DNA from: Megalonaias nervosa
Lineage: Eukaryota; Mollusca; Bivalvia; Unionida; Unionidae
NCBI GenBank assembly: GCA_016617855.1
Contig: JAECUM010003199.1
Coordinates: forward strand, 1-64,000
Direction: 5' to 3'
Length of the DNA stretch: 64,000 bases
In this document: piece by piece, positions 13,795 to 23,816 of the stretch
Layout of the letters: each line of letters starts with the position of its first letter
Position numbering within the stretch: the first letter of the stretch is position 1
The notes under the pieces: generated by a model
What the model saw: only the letters and a program-made list of their open reading frames with translations
Database searches by the model: none
Told to the model about the DNA's origin: nothing
Made by a program: the position numbers and the translations under genes

Positions 13795-14405
13795 TATCTT
13801 CTTTTTACGAGCACTCTGTATTTCCAGAAAAATTCACTTGAATAATTTGGAGAAATAAATTCCAGCACAAATGAACTTCTGGACACAATAATAATACAAA
13901 CTTGATTCTGCTAGATCTTAAAGTATGAATGAATAATTTTTCCAGTGACAAGATTATACAGCCCTCTATTTGACCTCAGGTCGCAATTAGAATGTTCTAT
14001 TAAAAAAAATCATGTTACCTAATGGAAATAACCTTATAGAAACTTCTTAATGTTTACAAAATAAAATGTTAGTTGCAATTAGAAAGTCTGTTACTAAAAT
14101 TATAATCTATAACCTGGACTATGTCAGGTGTGCCAGGTAAATTGTAGGAGAATCCCAACAACCTGGACACAGACCCAAATAAACATGTTTACTTCTATTA
14201 ATAATGATCCTGATATAAAACCCATACACACAGAAAATATTTTAGCTATGTATCAGTTGTTTACAGAATAAAAAGAAATTAATAATTCAGGTCAAGTAGT
14301 AAATAAACTTGATTTTGGAGAAGTAAAACATTCAATGTTAGATTACAATAGCACATAATGAAATAATTTTTTTTTTTTTTTAAAAATCTAACAAAGAATG
14401 CAAAT
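13795..14405 (-). repeat. Dispersed repeat, copy 2 (inverted)
   Basis: Reverse-complement copy of 2695-3215. It carries an extra internal segment near 14100-14215 (around CCTGGACTATGTCAGG) that copy 1 lacks, so the two are not a recent duplication of one another. About 10.6 kb separates them. Confidence 0.75.
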
Positions 14406-15498
14406 TAAATATACATAACAGTTATAAAGCTGCGAGGAACCTGACTGAAATAAATGAGAATCAGATAATCAGATACTCTGGCATGCAGGTGGACTTTATC
14501 AAAGGCTACATTTACGTTTCCAAGACTGCGACAAAACGATACATGGATGCAAAGATCACTGTGATGCTGGTAATAGCATAGAGCGTATTCGGGAGTATAT
14601 TAACCATTGAGGCAATATTTTGCAGCAAGGTACAATCAGTGATATTGTGAAAAGTTTTGATAAACCTAAATACACACACGGATTCATGATTCTAGATCAT
14701 GTTTATTCATCTTAAGAGTACTTCATAGTGGTTGGGGTGTAATGGTAATATATGTAAACCAAACTAGCTTTATAAACCATGTATAATACGTACCACCTTA
14801 ATTTTAAAACATCTCATGCATATGCAGCATCCTTAAAATTAGTCACTGGGGATGAAATTCAGTTCAAAGCAGTCATCGTTTATCCAGATGGGTACTTAAC
14901 CGTCTTTTTGTATTTGTGTTTAATATTAGATTTGTCATTACCTATTAGTGTTGGCTTCTGAACATGCTGATGATGATCTTGTGGAATTTGCAGACTAGGT
15001 GCTGGATCTTCTGTCAGGGTATCTTAACATTGGTGGTGATTTTGCACCTCTTGTCAACTAATATCTACATCAAAGTGGTGTTAATATATTCTTGTTAAGA
15101 GATAAATAAAAAGCAGCAGTTGGAACCACCCTGATGTATCAATAGAATTTGAGAGTAGCTTGGCGCTATAGCATTATAACCTAAAAATGCGCGGTTGCTA
15201 ACTAAACCACCAAGCATGAAAACAATAAGGGATTGGTTCTACAACAATGGAGTCGAGTATCAGACAAATCCATCCCATTTGCATTCTCCGTTAATTATGG
15301 TGAACCAACATTGACTCAACTAAGAAGAGAAAACTCTCGTGGGCGAAAATGAGAATGATCGTTTCTGACAACATTCAATGGCAAAATCAACATGGTTCTA
15401 TGTGAACGTGGTAATAGACTCCAAGAACGCACAATTTTCTCTCAGCAGATATTTTCTACGATTCCATAGCAGTTGAACAGGTGAAAAAGAGTACAGAC
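14406..15498. other. Flank left of the Polinton
   Basis: No gene supported. Some stretches (14430-14600, 15160-15480) look like decayed coding DNA but lack a motif I can name. The sequence is the host target region immediately before the Polinton target duplication. Confidence 0.35.
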
Positions 15499-15504
15499 TT
15501 GTAG
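15499..15504. repeat. Target-site duplication, left (TTGTAG)
   Basis: TTGTAG here and at 33898-33903 directly border the element ends. The identity can be stretched by one or two bases because the element ends in GC..C/A, so the exact border is ambiguous by one base. Six bases is the usual Polinton duplication. Confidence 0.85.
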
Positions 15505-15764
15505 AGCAGCGTGGGGTGGGGGTGGGGGTGGGGATGAATCCTGCAAAATTTTAAATTAGAGATTTAGCCGAAAAATAAAGCTCCCTACGGAGATGAAAAT
15601 ACAAACGTCAATAACGTCAAAACCGAAGTCTCTAACTGACCCGAAACTTTTTCCAATTGGGTTAGCTTATTTTTGTTACTTTATTTTTTGACTCTTATGC
15701 TTTTTGTTTTCTATGGTATGTTTGTTTACGTACGTGCTCACTCATTCTTTGTCGTCACCCCCCT
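15505..15764 (+). repeat. Polinton left terminal inverted repeat
   Basis: Pairs with the reverse complement of ~33637-33897. It begins AGCAGC, runs through a G-rich tract, then shared blocks such as GATTTAGCCGAAAAATAAAG, CTCCCTACGGAGATGAAAAT and CCAATTGGGTTAGCTTA, and ends near the GTCACCCCCC tract. Only scattered substitutions and small indels separate the two copies. The ATPase gene ends 16 bp inside it. Confidence 0.93.
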
Positions 15765-15779
15765 CGGCCGCTATGTTTC

Positions 15780-16454
15780 TCAATCAAAACTTTTATCGAG
15801 ACCTACACGATACCTCGACCAAGGATCATGTAAATTTATCGTGATAAATCCGTGTGGGGTAGCTTGTGCTTTTGAAAAGAAGTTTTTGATTTTAATCATA
15901 TCCATATCCCCTGAACACCAAGTCTGAAGAATATTTCGCAGAGTATGTGTATCGACTCCATTAAACACAACTAAAATATTGCAGTTATCTCTGATCACTT
16001 CAGGCATTTGTGTATATCGCTGAGTAACATATATAACATCTGTGTTTTTGTGTCTGCCTCGGGAAAATATCCGAACTAGGTTTGATTGTTTGTGCAGTAT
16101 CACATCATCGTATACTACGAGATTATTAATACGTCCATCGAGATCATCCACAGATGGAGCTTCATCAATATCGGTGATAAAATCAATAATATCATTATCA
16201 TCTTCATCTTCATCCAACTACTTCACTTCATCATTAAAATCTTTAAGCACATCGTAGCATCGCTGATCATCTACGGATGGTGCCACCAAATACAAATAAT
16301 CCCACCTGAGTCATCTCATTATCAGATTAAGCAATAATTGCGTCTTACAAGACCCAGATTGACCTATGATAATTGCTCTGATAGAATTTGGTAACGCTGC
16401 ATGATGCTCGATTGGCTCTTCCTTTCGTGTAGCTGAGACGTCAATGACATCCAT
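15780..16454 (-). pseudogene. A32-like packaging ATPase (FtsK-HerA fold), two in-frame stops
   Basis: In Polintons and related viruses this ATPase pumps the genome into preformed capsids. One reading frame of 225 codons spans the locus. From the ATG at 16454, residues 31-38 read GQSGSCKT, a P-loop in which the usual glycine before the lysine is cysteine. A hydrophobic strand ending in two aspartates (VVYDD, near 16109) fits Walker B, and YVTQRYTQMP followed by IRDN fits the downstream polar motif of this family. TGA at 16311-16313 and TAG at 16218-16220 interrupt the frame without shifting it. It lies tail-in against the left TIR and head-to-head with the PLA2 gene, only 23 bp apart. Family assignment is strong; the copy is broken. 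Confidence 0.85.
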
Positions 16455-16477
16455 GCTGTACAAATATAATAAATAAT

Positions 16478-16983
16478 ATGAATTTATATTGTGTTCGATG
16501 CAGAGCATCCACCCCCACCAGTGGATTAACAATAATAATAACAAAAAATATAAAGCGTGCACTCACTGGCAAATGTGTACAATGTGGTACAAACAAATAC
16601 AGATTTATTTCGTCTCGTACAAAGACAGGTGGTGATATCGCTGCTTCACTGGGAAAATTACCAGGGACTCCATGGGCTAAATACACAGGAGAAAAACATC
16701 TTCCTGGATATAATTATTGTGGCCCTGGAACCCGACTTGATATTCGGCTTGACGAATGAGAGCAACCAAGACCCGTAGAGTATCCAATAAATGCGATTGA
16801 TCAAGCATGTCTCGTTCATGATGTTGCATATAAAAGTAAAGATCTACAACAACGACATATTGCAGATGTGAAGTTGATTCACACGTTAAATTCCATAAAA
16901 AATAAATCTCTGAGAGAAAAACTTGCTAGCTTCCTAGTAAAATCTGCGATGAAAGGTAAACTAATGCTATGGGCTGGTAATTA
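16478..16983 (+). pseudogene. Zinc-ribbon plus phospholipase A2-like virion protein, one in-frame stop
   Basis: A 168-codon frame with one TGA at 16757-16759. The N-terminal third has a CxxC...CxxC zinc ribbon (YCVRC, then CVQCGTNKYRF). The middle reads LPGYNYCGPGT, the calcium-loop pattern of parvovirus-type PLA2. After the stop, the same frame gives DQACLVHDVAYK, the catalytic His-Asp helix pattern. In parvoviruses such a domain helps particles leave endosomes; a similar role here is inference. It starts 23 bp from the divergent ATPase start and ends 19 bp before the integrase start, so it probably shares an early transcription unit with the integrase. Confidence 0.8.
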
Positions 16984-17002
16984 ATCATAGATAACTATTA
17001 TA

Positions 17003-17991
17003 ATGGAATCGATTTATTATAGCCCAAGAAGATATTGGAGGGGCAAAGCAGCGATTGGTAAACTTGCTGAAGCAGCAAATGTCACATGTTCTGTTGCTGC
17101 GAATTGGTTAGCACGACGGGCAATATGGCAAATTTATCTACCACTGCCTAAAAATATTCAATACGCACATTTTGATGTCAGCGTCCCTAATGAAGTTCAT
17201 CAGGCAGAAATTTTATTTTTACCACATGATACTATTAAAACAAGTAGACATCAATCACGCACATGCAAATATGCGTTAACTGTCGTTGACGTTGCAAGTA
17301 GACATAATGAAGCAGAACCACTATCAACAAAAGCAGCAGGTGAAGTTGCATCTGCGTTTGAATGAATTTATCAACGTGGTGGTCTGCGATGTCCACAGCT
17401 ACTACAGGTTGATCCTGGCAAAGAATTTCTTCGTGCAGTATCATCTCTGATGAAAAAACATAACGTTAAAATCAGACGATAACATACCACAATTCATCGC
17501 GATCAGGCAATCGTTGAACGATTTAATCGAACACTTGCTGAGAGACTATTTGGATATCAAAATGCAAAGGAAATATCCACTGACCTTAAGTCTGGGGATA
17601 AAAGATGTCGTGAATGGGTTGCAAGACTATCAAGCGTGATAGCTGCGTTAAATAATGAAATTACTCGTGCAACTGTTATGAAACTCATTAATGCGATCAC
17701 AAAAAAACATATACCAATACAACGACATGATTCTTCTTCAAAACAACCAGTGCTAGGTAATATAACTGTAAAATATTTATATGGACATGGTGAACTTGAA
17801 GGGGGTAAAAAAACAGAGCAACTTATCCTATTTGGAGTGTAACCACACATAGAATTTCCAGCGTGGTAAGATCCACGGGTATACCTGCAATCTACAGACT
17901 AGATTCAACAGCTCCTCAGCGTGGATTTGTACGTGAAAAATTACAAGTAATTCCTGAAGATACACAATTACCACCTCCTTCACTTCTATGA
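17003..17991 (+). pseudogene. rve-family (retroviral-like) DDE integrase, broken
   Basis: Integrates the linear element into host DNA by strand transfer at the TIR ends. From ATG 17003, an N-terminal helix-turn-helix-like part (WRGKAAIGKLAEAANV) leads to the catalytic core. The core shows HQAEILFLP, YALTVVDVASRHNEAEPLS, LLQVDPGKEF (second Asp) and IVERFNRTLAERLFGY (third, Glu). At the place where the first catalytic Asp is expected (HQA-x-ILFLP) there is Glu. TGA at 17363-17365 and TAA at 17480-17482 break the frame, and a frameshift near 17830 puts the last ~50 codons (VTTHRISSVVRSTGIPAIYR) in another phase, ending at 17991. It overlaps tail-to-tail by a few bases with the polymerase-helicase-nuclease gene. 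Confidence 0.9.
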
Positions 17992-18204
17992 AAGCAGGGT
18001 ACTAAAACCGCTACGTCGATTACACTCAAGACAGGTCAATATCACATTTTCACGTGTGTGACCGAGATTGCTATTAATTCTATCTACGGTGAATTGTCTT
18101 GGATCATTATTTGAATACTGCCATAACATATTACAGTTACAGCTTGCAAAATGAGTATTCTGTCGTTGTTTCAGTGTGATAATAAACTCAGCATCGAGGT
18201 CAAA
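17986..18204 (-). pseudogene. C-terminal HNH-like zinc nuclease domain of the polymerase-helicase gene
   Basis: After the helicase part, a different phase of the same strand stays open to TAG at 17986-17988. It reads a cysteine pair (ASCNCNM), then DPRQFTVDRINSN, LGHTRENVILTC and CLECNRR. The order Cys-x-Cys, Asp-Arg-Ile, His, Glu-Asn, Cys-x2-Cys is that of a zinc-stabilised HNH / endonuclease VII-like fold. The usual Asp-His pair is Asp-Arg here. A frameshift near 18210 separates it from the helicase; whether the ancestral protein was one chain is inference. It could resolve replication intermediates or nick DNA. Confidence 0.65.
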
Positions 18205-19262
18205 ATGATGTTTATATTTTTGTCAGATTGCTGATAACCAACAAATTTTTTCTTGACAACATCTTTAATGTTTCTATCCGTGATTTTCTCGGTCATCACG
18301 TGATCTATTATAACTGTCTTCAGCTGAGATATTTTTCTGACTCTTGAAACCGCTAGATAAACTAAATTTGACCATTCGATCGGATCATCAACAATACAGA
18401 TATTTGTATCAGAAATAGTTAATCCCTGTGACGAGCGAATCGTCATGGCGTACCCTAACGTCCACGGAGATTTATCCATCGTTAACGCGTTCTCAACTGC
18501 GCTAATATCATCAACAACAATATCATTAAGAACGAGTTTTTGTTTCTCATTCGTTCCTGGAATATCAATTTTTATATTCTGTTTTTGTGTATCTGCTGGG
18601 CGATAACAAAGAGGAACAGGCTAATCCGAAAATCTTTCCTTGTGTAACATAAATAATTTCTCTTGGAGTGTATCACGAACTATCTTTCTACTTACAACTA
18701 TCAAATCAGTAGGTTTCCATAAATTCCAAAAAATCATTCATCGGAGTTTCTGAAATTATTTCACGCATTGTCTTACATTGAGTTCTATCTGTCTGCAGTG
18801 TGATCAATCTTTTAAATTCTTTTAGTGGTTCATCAATAGCTTCATGATCATCAGTTATTTCCTCATAATAATCTACGAACTTTTTCATCCATTCATGTGG
18901 AGATGATCCAACGAAAGGTGGTGGTTGACCATGATCACCACACATGATAATCGCAGTATTTCTTGTTAACAACTAATCGAGAAATATTTTTAATACCTCC
19001 AACGATACCGTACAGATCTCATCCCAAATAATAATCTTAGGAATATGTCTCTCACCCATTCGCTCAGAAGTCCACGTATCTCCCTTCTCTTGAAAGAAAC
19101 TGTGACATGTACACAAATTAACTCCACGTTCATTCATTTCTCGTGCAAGTCTGTGTGTGGGTGTCAAAACAATCATATCGGCGGATTTATTTAATCGTCG
19201 AAATAATTCAATCGTACGTGTTGTTTTACCAGAACCACCGCACCCGTTGAGATAAACAGTCT
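18205..19262 (-). pseudogene. SF1 helicase (Pif1/RecD-like), broken
   Basis: Unwinds DNA during element replication. Read from the right: P-loop LNGCGGSGKTTRTIELF (about 19250-19205), motif Ia-like VLTPTHRLA, DExx box IIIWDEICTV (near 19023), motif III MCGDHGQPPPF (near 18930), then TIRSSQGLTI (near 18440) and YLAVSRVRK, which match motifs V and VI of Pif1/RecD-type helicases. The P-loop is one phase off from the preceding polymerase frame (shift near 19262). Stops occur between FLD and LLTRN (18973) and near 18621, and a shift lies near 18710. All core motifs remain legible. It follows the polymerase palm without an intervening start, which suggests a fused polymerase-helicase. Confidence 0.85.
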
Positions 19263-21308
19263 TGACGGGTTATAGGATCATATACCGATGGAGCCGCTGA
19301 TAATTCCGATAAATTATTAGCTTTACAATAATTATCCTCGGAAATATAATCAGCAGATTCAGAATAACTAAGTATCATTTCCTGTTTAATTCTCCATTCA
19401 ACCCATGATGCATTATTTCCAATTTTTAACTGTCTCAGTGATTCTGTGTATTTTTTATTGGTACAAAATGAATCTGTTGCAACTCTAACTGCGGTATGAG
19501 AAAATCTATTTATCATCGATAATAAGTTTATCGAAACATACGCAAACATCGAAGATCTTAAATGAGTGAACTGCGTTGATTCACCTTCATTGCAGATCAC
19601 TATTGTGCCTAATTTAGTTCCATCAGTCAAATAAGCATTTTCTCGACTTATAAAAGTGCCTTTCTCTGTTGTATCAGCAATTATAAAATCCAATTCCGCA
19701 TCATCCGTGATTAATCTACAACAATGTCATTTGTGATCATATGATCCTCCTTGCGTAAATTTACCAATTATTTTTCTCCCGAGATCTTTTGCGATTTTAT
19801 TTTCGTAATCAGTTATATCAGGATTTTCATCATCAGAATATTTCTTCTGATGTGGTAGCCAAGCTTGTTTCTGCAGACGATATGATATAATTTCTTCACT
19901 GAGTGTCGATGGCATCAAAATTTCCATGTCAATCATATATCGTTATAAAACTATTGGAGCCCAACATTTTTCTGAAAAATATCTCCCAAACCAAACAGAA
20001 ACAACCGGATGGAGATTCCGTGCTAACTCGAACGATTCAATACAGGCAAATCCAGTTAAATCAAAATCGGATAAAGGTCCTTTTATCACACCTCTGGTCA
20101 TCTCGTGTGTTGGATGTCCAAATCTTTTAAAATACTGTAATGACCACGGCTAGAGTCACAATGACTAGGATACTATTTTCAGTCTTTGCTTCTATAAAGT
20201 TTGTTTTTATAAATATGGCACATATGATTATGAATATGAATTATAATATTCACTTACAAAGCATAGCAATTATATTTATCTCTAATGTCTATGGACTGTC
20301 AAACTAGCAGCCAATCCTGGCAACCGATCTTAACATGTGTAACCTATTTTCGAGGTAGAGGTTCTTTCGGTAAAACGTTTTTGAAAGTCTGTCATAAAGT
20401 TTTCAGAGTGTACTGTTTAGCTTATCTGCTACACATATTATGCTCTTATGCTATGACTGTTTGTAATTTATGTAAAATACCTGCAAAATCATGATGAGAA
20501 AAGTCCATGTATATCCTTGTATCACGATGTCCGCCATTTTGGATTAGCATGAGAGTTTCGCATTTAGAGATTCTATACTTTTGCATTTGCAATTATTCTC
20601 TCTAATGATAGTAGGGTACTGATAAAAAAGTAATTTGCATGTTTTAGTGATAACATCGTTGCATTATCGTTGTATCGATGTATGCAATTCATGTTTTGAT
20701 GTGACAATAGCGGTCGTCTGCATCAAGTGCAGAACCCGCGTCTACATGAATCGATTCAATTATTCAAGACTTAAGTTATCATCATAAAGTTTAATTTGAC
20801 ATAAACTTGAGCTCATAAAATGTTCTTATTCGTTTCATAGACAAGCCCTACAGTATTCAAATACTTATTGTTATGTAATTTATGTATTTGTAATGTTGAC
20901 ATTGTATACCATGCAAAACTGTATTGTTTACAATGCAATACATGGCACACCATACAAGACACTGATTAGTTACATGGGTTGCCGTGCATTCAGCGATTGG
21001 TTGGATTGTCTCACGTGGTGCCTGGAGAAGCTTATAAATAGGGGAGCGCTGGCATTGTTGGTCAGACAACTGACGAGTACAGTCGGCGCCAAAATTCAAA
21101 GTGACAGAGAAAAGCAAAGTGTCGAGTATGTACATTTTGGATCTTAAAAAATAACACATTACAATATCAAATAAACAAGAATAATAGATTCATTCCAACA
21201 AAAATAGATTGTAACAGTTGTCTCCCACCACACTTGGCAGCCTCCCCCCCTTCCAGTTTGTTATATTAGAATTACATAATCTGGTTGTACACAATAACTA
21301 TAGCTCTT

Positions 21309-21341
<33 letters not shown>

Positions 21342-22793
21342 ATTCATTAAACATTGTCAAATTGTTCTCGATTTTATGTTGATGATATAACCCTTCTTCC
21401 ATCGCCCCAACCCCAAACTTTTAACTTTTTCTAACACATCACTCTTTGTTCTTATGTACAAATATATGTAGCACCCTTAAGGACCAAAAAGGGCCTTACA
21501 ATACTTTGAACATTCTCCGTATCCAAGAAAACGTCCGGGATAACATGCAACCATATCAACCGATATAACATCTTTATAATCGTATTTAGTATTCCATAAT
21601 CCGCCGTGTCCGCATTCTATGCAGCTTAGCTGCACGTCTTCAAGAAATTCCAATCGTGTTGGTTTCAATGAATTTTTCTTCTGAGCAGCATGTGCAGCAA
21701 CTGATGGAACGGTAAAACAACTACTGAGTGATTTCATCACCGATGACATGGTCATCGTTCGTGTATTTCAATGCAAGATTTTTTATTTCATCGTGGAGAT
21801 ATTATATACGAAAAATATCCCCATAAGGCCTTATAAATTGATCGTATCTTATAGATTCTGAACTCGGAAACAACCACACGGATACGGGGTCATTCTTACT
21901 GATATTTCTGATAAAATCAAACATATTGCGCTATAGAACTTAACGGTTCTATCTCGTGGAAATATTGTTATATCCGAAGTCTACGCATGTGCATTATGAT
22001 CAATAATCTCTATCGAAGCTCCATTTTTCTTATATTTCGATTCGTATAAAATCTCTCCCGTTAATGTCTTCACTCTTATTGGAAATATTAAGGTTTTATT
22101 CCGGTTCAGCAACGTCACTGACAGATGCTCCAGTATCTTTAACTGCTTCTGCCCACTCATTAATTTTTTTACGCCTTAGATCCGTTAAACCGTTTCCGCG
22201 TTTCGCATTTGTGAAGTGTTCTGTAACTCTCTCAGCAACACAATTCAGACGAGAAATTTTCATTGATAGAAGTTTTTCGACGTTAGGTTTATCATTCAGT
22301 GGATATATCGCATAAACAACTGCTGTTACAGGATACGCTCGTTCATAATAAGGTCTATCAATTCCAGTCAGTATTCCTGGTTTTGAATTTTTATTTAACG
22401 TTACAATATTTCCAGTGTGGCTCTGACGAGAAGTAACGCGCACAGGATCACGTTTGTCAAGGATAATCCATGTGTCATCGTCTGTCGACACAATACATTT
22501 ATTCGAAAAATATATTTTCTTGCAGCGTCAAGATAATTAATAATTGTAGCTGCTCGTTTATCATTCATTGTAGCATCGACAACACCACCGGCGTCATGTA
22601 CAATTTTGAATGTTGACCATACATGAAGTGCACCATCATCGCGAAATTCTCTCTTGTCTTCACTGATACGATTGGTTAAAGTTCTATTCGTTAAATCGAC
22701 CAGAACTCACCTTGGTAATTGAGGGGTTATTCTGTCAAGATCGAATCTGGCTTTAGAGGGTTTAACTGAAGATAATCTCGCAAATTCCTCCAT
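19263..22793 (-). pseudogene. B-family DNA polymerase (Polinton type), interrupted by a solo LTR
   Basis: Replicates the element; Polinton enzymes are thought to be protein-primed. ATG at 22793 begins MEEFARLSSV, with TGA at 22707-22709 and a shift near 22490. The part at 22096-22491 (WIILDKRDPVRV... to DVAEPE) is open but has no motif I can name; it may be the N-terminal/exonuclease region. At 21755-21505, VISVDMVACYPGRFLGYG fits motif A (Asp-x2-Ala-x-Tyr-Pro). A 1365-bp LTR follows; beyond it the frame resumes at ~20131. KDLGRKIIGKFTQGG may be the motif B region. VATDSF (near 19475) fits motif C, without the usual first Asp. In-frame stops lie at 19937-19939 and 19727-19729. The long decayed stretch 21756-22095 has several shifts. 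Confidence 0.85.
20136..21500 (+). mobile_element. Solo LTR inserted in the polymerase gene
   Basis: A 1365-bp insertion beginning TGTAA and ending TTACA, flanked by ATAC on both sides (20132-20135 and 21501-21504). TG...CA ends with short perfect inverted repeats and a 4-bp duplication are the marks of an LTR retrotransposon. A TATA box (TATAAATA, 21033-21040) and an AATAAA (21170-21175) on the plus strand fit U3/R signals. An (ATTT)n tract lies at 21305-21338. No internal retroviral genes are present, so it is a solo LTR left by recombination. On either side the polymerase reading frame is in register across the duplication, so the LTR arrived after the Polinton. Confidence 0.85.
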
Positions 22794-22866
22794 ATTATAA
22801 TTAAGGGAAATATATATTTAATTAAACTTTAATTATATATATATATATATCTAATATATATATCTA
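22794..22866. promoter_or_regulatory. Candidate bidirectional promoter
   Basis: A 73-bp gap between the polymerase start (minus) and the small zinc protein start (plus). It is almost pure A/T, with (AT) runs that could act as TATA elements both ways. Inference from the divergent layout only. Confidence 0.4.
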
Positions 22867-23106
22867 ATGATTGAAGCAAAGAATAAATACAAGTGGCTTA
22901 TGATAGGTTCTTCACTGCCTTGTAACAGGGCATGCGTAAATGAGTTCTGTGGACGTCACATGCAAAGCGTTCGCAGAGGGAGTCTAGGACCAAAATCGTG
23001 CTTGAAATGTGGTGTTGGGGTTGGAGGAAAAATGCAGCTGTGTGTGCAGTGTGGTGGCAAAAAATACAGAGAACTGAAACGATATTATGATAAAAAAAAA
23101 AAATAA
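22867..23106 (+). CDS. Small zinc-binding protein, open frame
   Basis: A 79-residue frame without breaks. It has three cysteine groups: CNRACVNEFC followed by GRHM, CLKCGVGVGGKMQLC, and CVQCGGKKYRELKRYY, then a lysine-rich tail. The spacing suggests one or two zinc ribbons and the basic end suggests nucleic-acid binding. I recognise the general pattern as one seen beside polymerase genes in such elements, but no function is established. It diverges from the polymerase across a 73-bp AT-rich gap. The tail is coded by a run of ten A residues, a slippage site, so the natural C-terminus may be longer. Confidence 0.7.
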   Translation: MIEAKNKYKWLMIGSSLPCNRACVNEFCGRHMQSVRRGSLGPKSCLKCGVGVGGKMQLCVQCGGKKYRELKRYYDKKKK

Positions 23107-23192
23107 TACCGATGGAGTCGAATCTCCTAAAAAAAGTGCCGAAGACTATCTCGCCAAATTTTCAAAATAATAATCTAGACAAATAATGTTAT

Positions 23193-23707
23193 TATATAAA
23201 TGAGCAAAATGAATTTGTGAAGCATACCATAATTAAAAAATTATGAGGTATCTCGTGATGGTGTAATCAGGCACTGTCGATTAAAATAACCAGTCGGTTC
23301 TGTCAATGGTGTTGGTTATCTCAAATTTAATACTGGGAAAAATAAAATGTATCTTTGTCTAAGATTCGTGTACGAATGTTTTTACGCTCTAATCGAAGAT
23401 GGACTTGTGATCGATCATATCAATAGCAAAAAACTTGATGACACTAAATAATTTGCGAGCTGTTACACAAAGTCATAATTGCAAATTCGGAAGAACCGGT
23501 GATAATGATAATTCTCTAAGGTCAGTTGTATCTACGAATGTAGAGACAGGTGAATAAATAATACTTCCATCGATATATGCAGCTGCTAAATATTTCGGTA
23601 TTTACCCTGCTTCAGTAAAACGTGTCGCAGATAATATAACCAAATCGGCGTTTTCAAATAAGTATGATCAGCGAATAATGTTTAAGTATGCTGTCACTTC
23701 TGAATAA
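23193..23707 (+). pseudogene. NUMOD/HNH-type endonuclease, broken
   Basis: Homing-type endonucleases of this kind cut DNA with an HNH core and bind target DNA through NUMOD helices. The plus strand reads NEFVKHTIIK, then (after a shift at an A-run near 23236) NYEVSRDGVIRH, the NUMOD4-like start; TAA follows near 23284. GYLKFNTGKNKMYLCLRFV leads to LVIDHINSKKLDD, the HNH core (Asp-His-Ile-Asn). A shift near 23452 gives NNLRAVTQSHNCKF, its third strand/helix. After a stop near 23553 comes IYAAAKYFGIYPASVKRVAD, a NUMOD1-like helix-turn-helix, and the frame ends at 23705-23707. The start codon is not resolved. It lies just downstream of the small zinc gene. Confidence 0.8.
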
Positions 23708-23816
23708 AACAAGAAAATATTTTTGAATTGTATTGTATTAGACGATTAAGGGAGATAACTCTGTCAAGGAACTTTTTCTCCGCTAGAGTAATTAAGCAGT
23801 TGCTCTGCTTGCAAGT

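Noticed and set aside
20893..21159. Overlapping open frames of 84-100 codons inside the LTR
   Set aside because: They span the TATA region on both strands with no motif; LTR sequence explains them.
20136..21500. A DNA transposon instead of an LTR
   Set aside because: Terminal inverted match is only five bases, ends are TG/CA with a 4-bp duplication, and TATA plus poly(A) signals are present.
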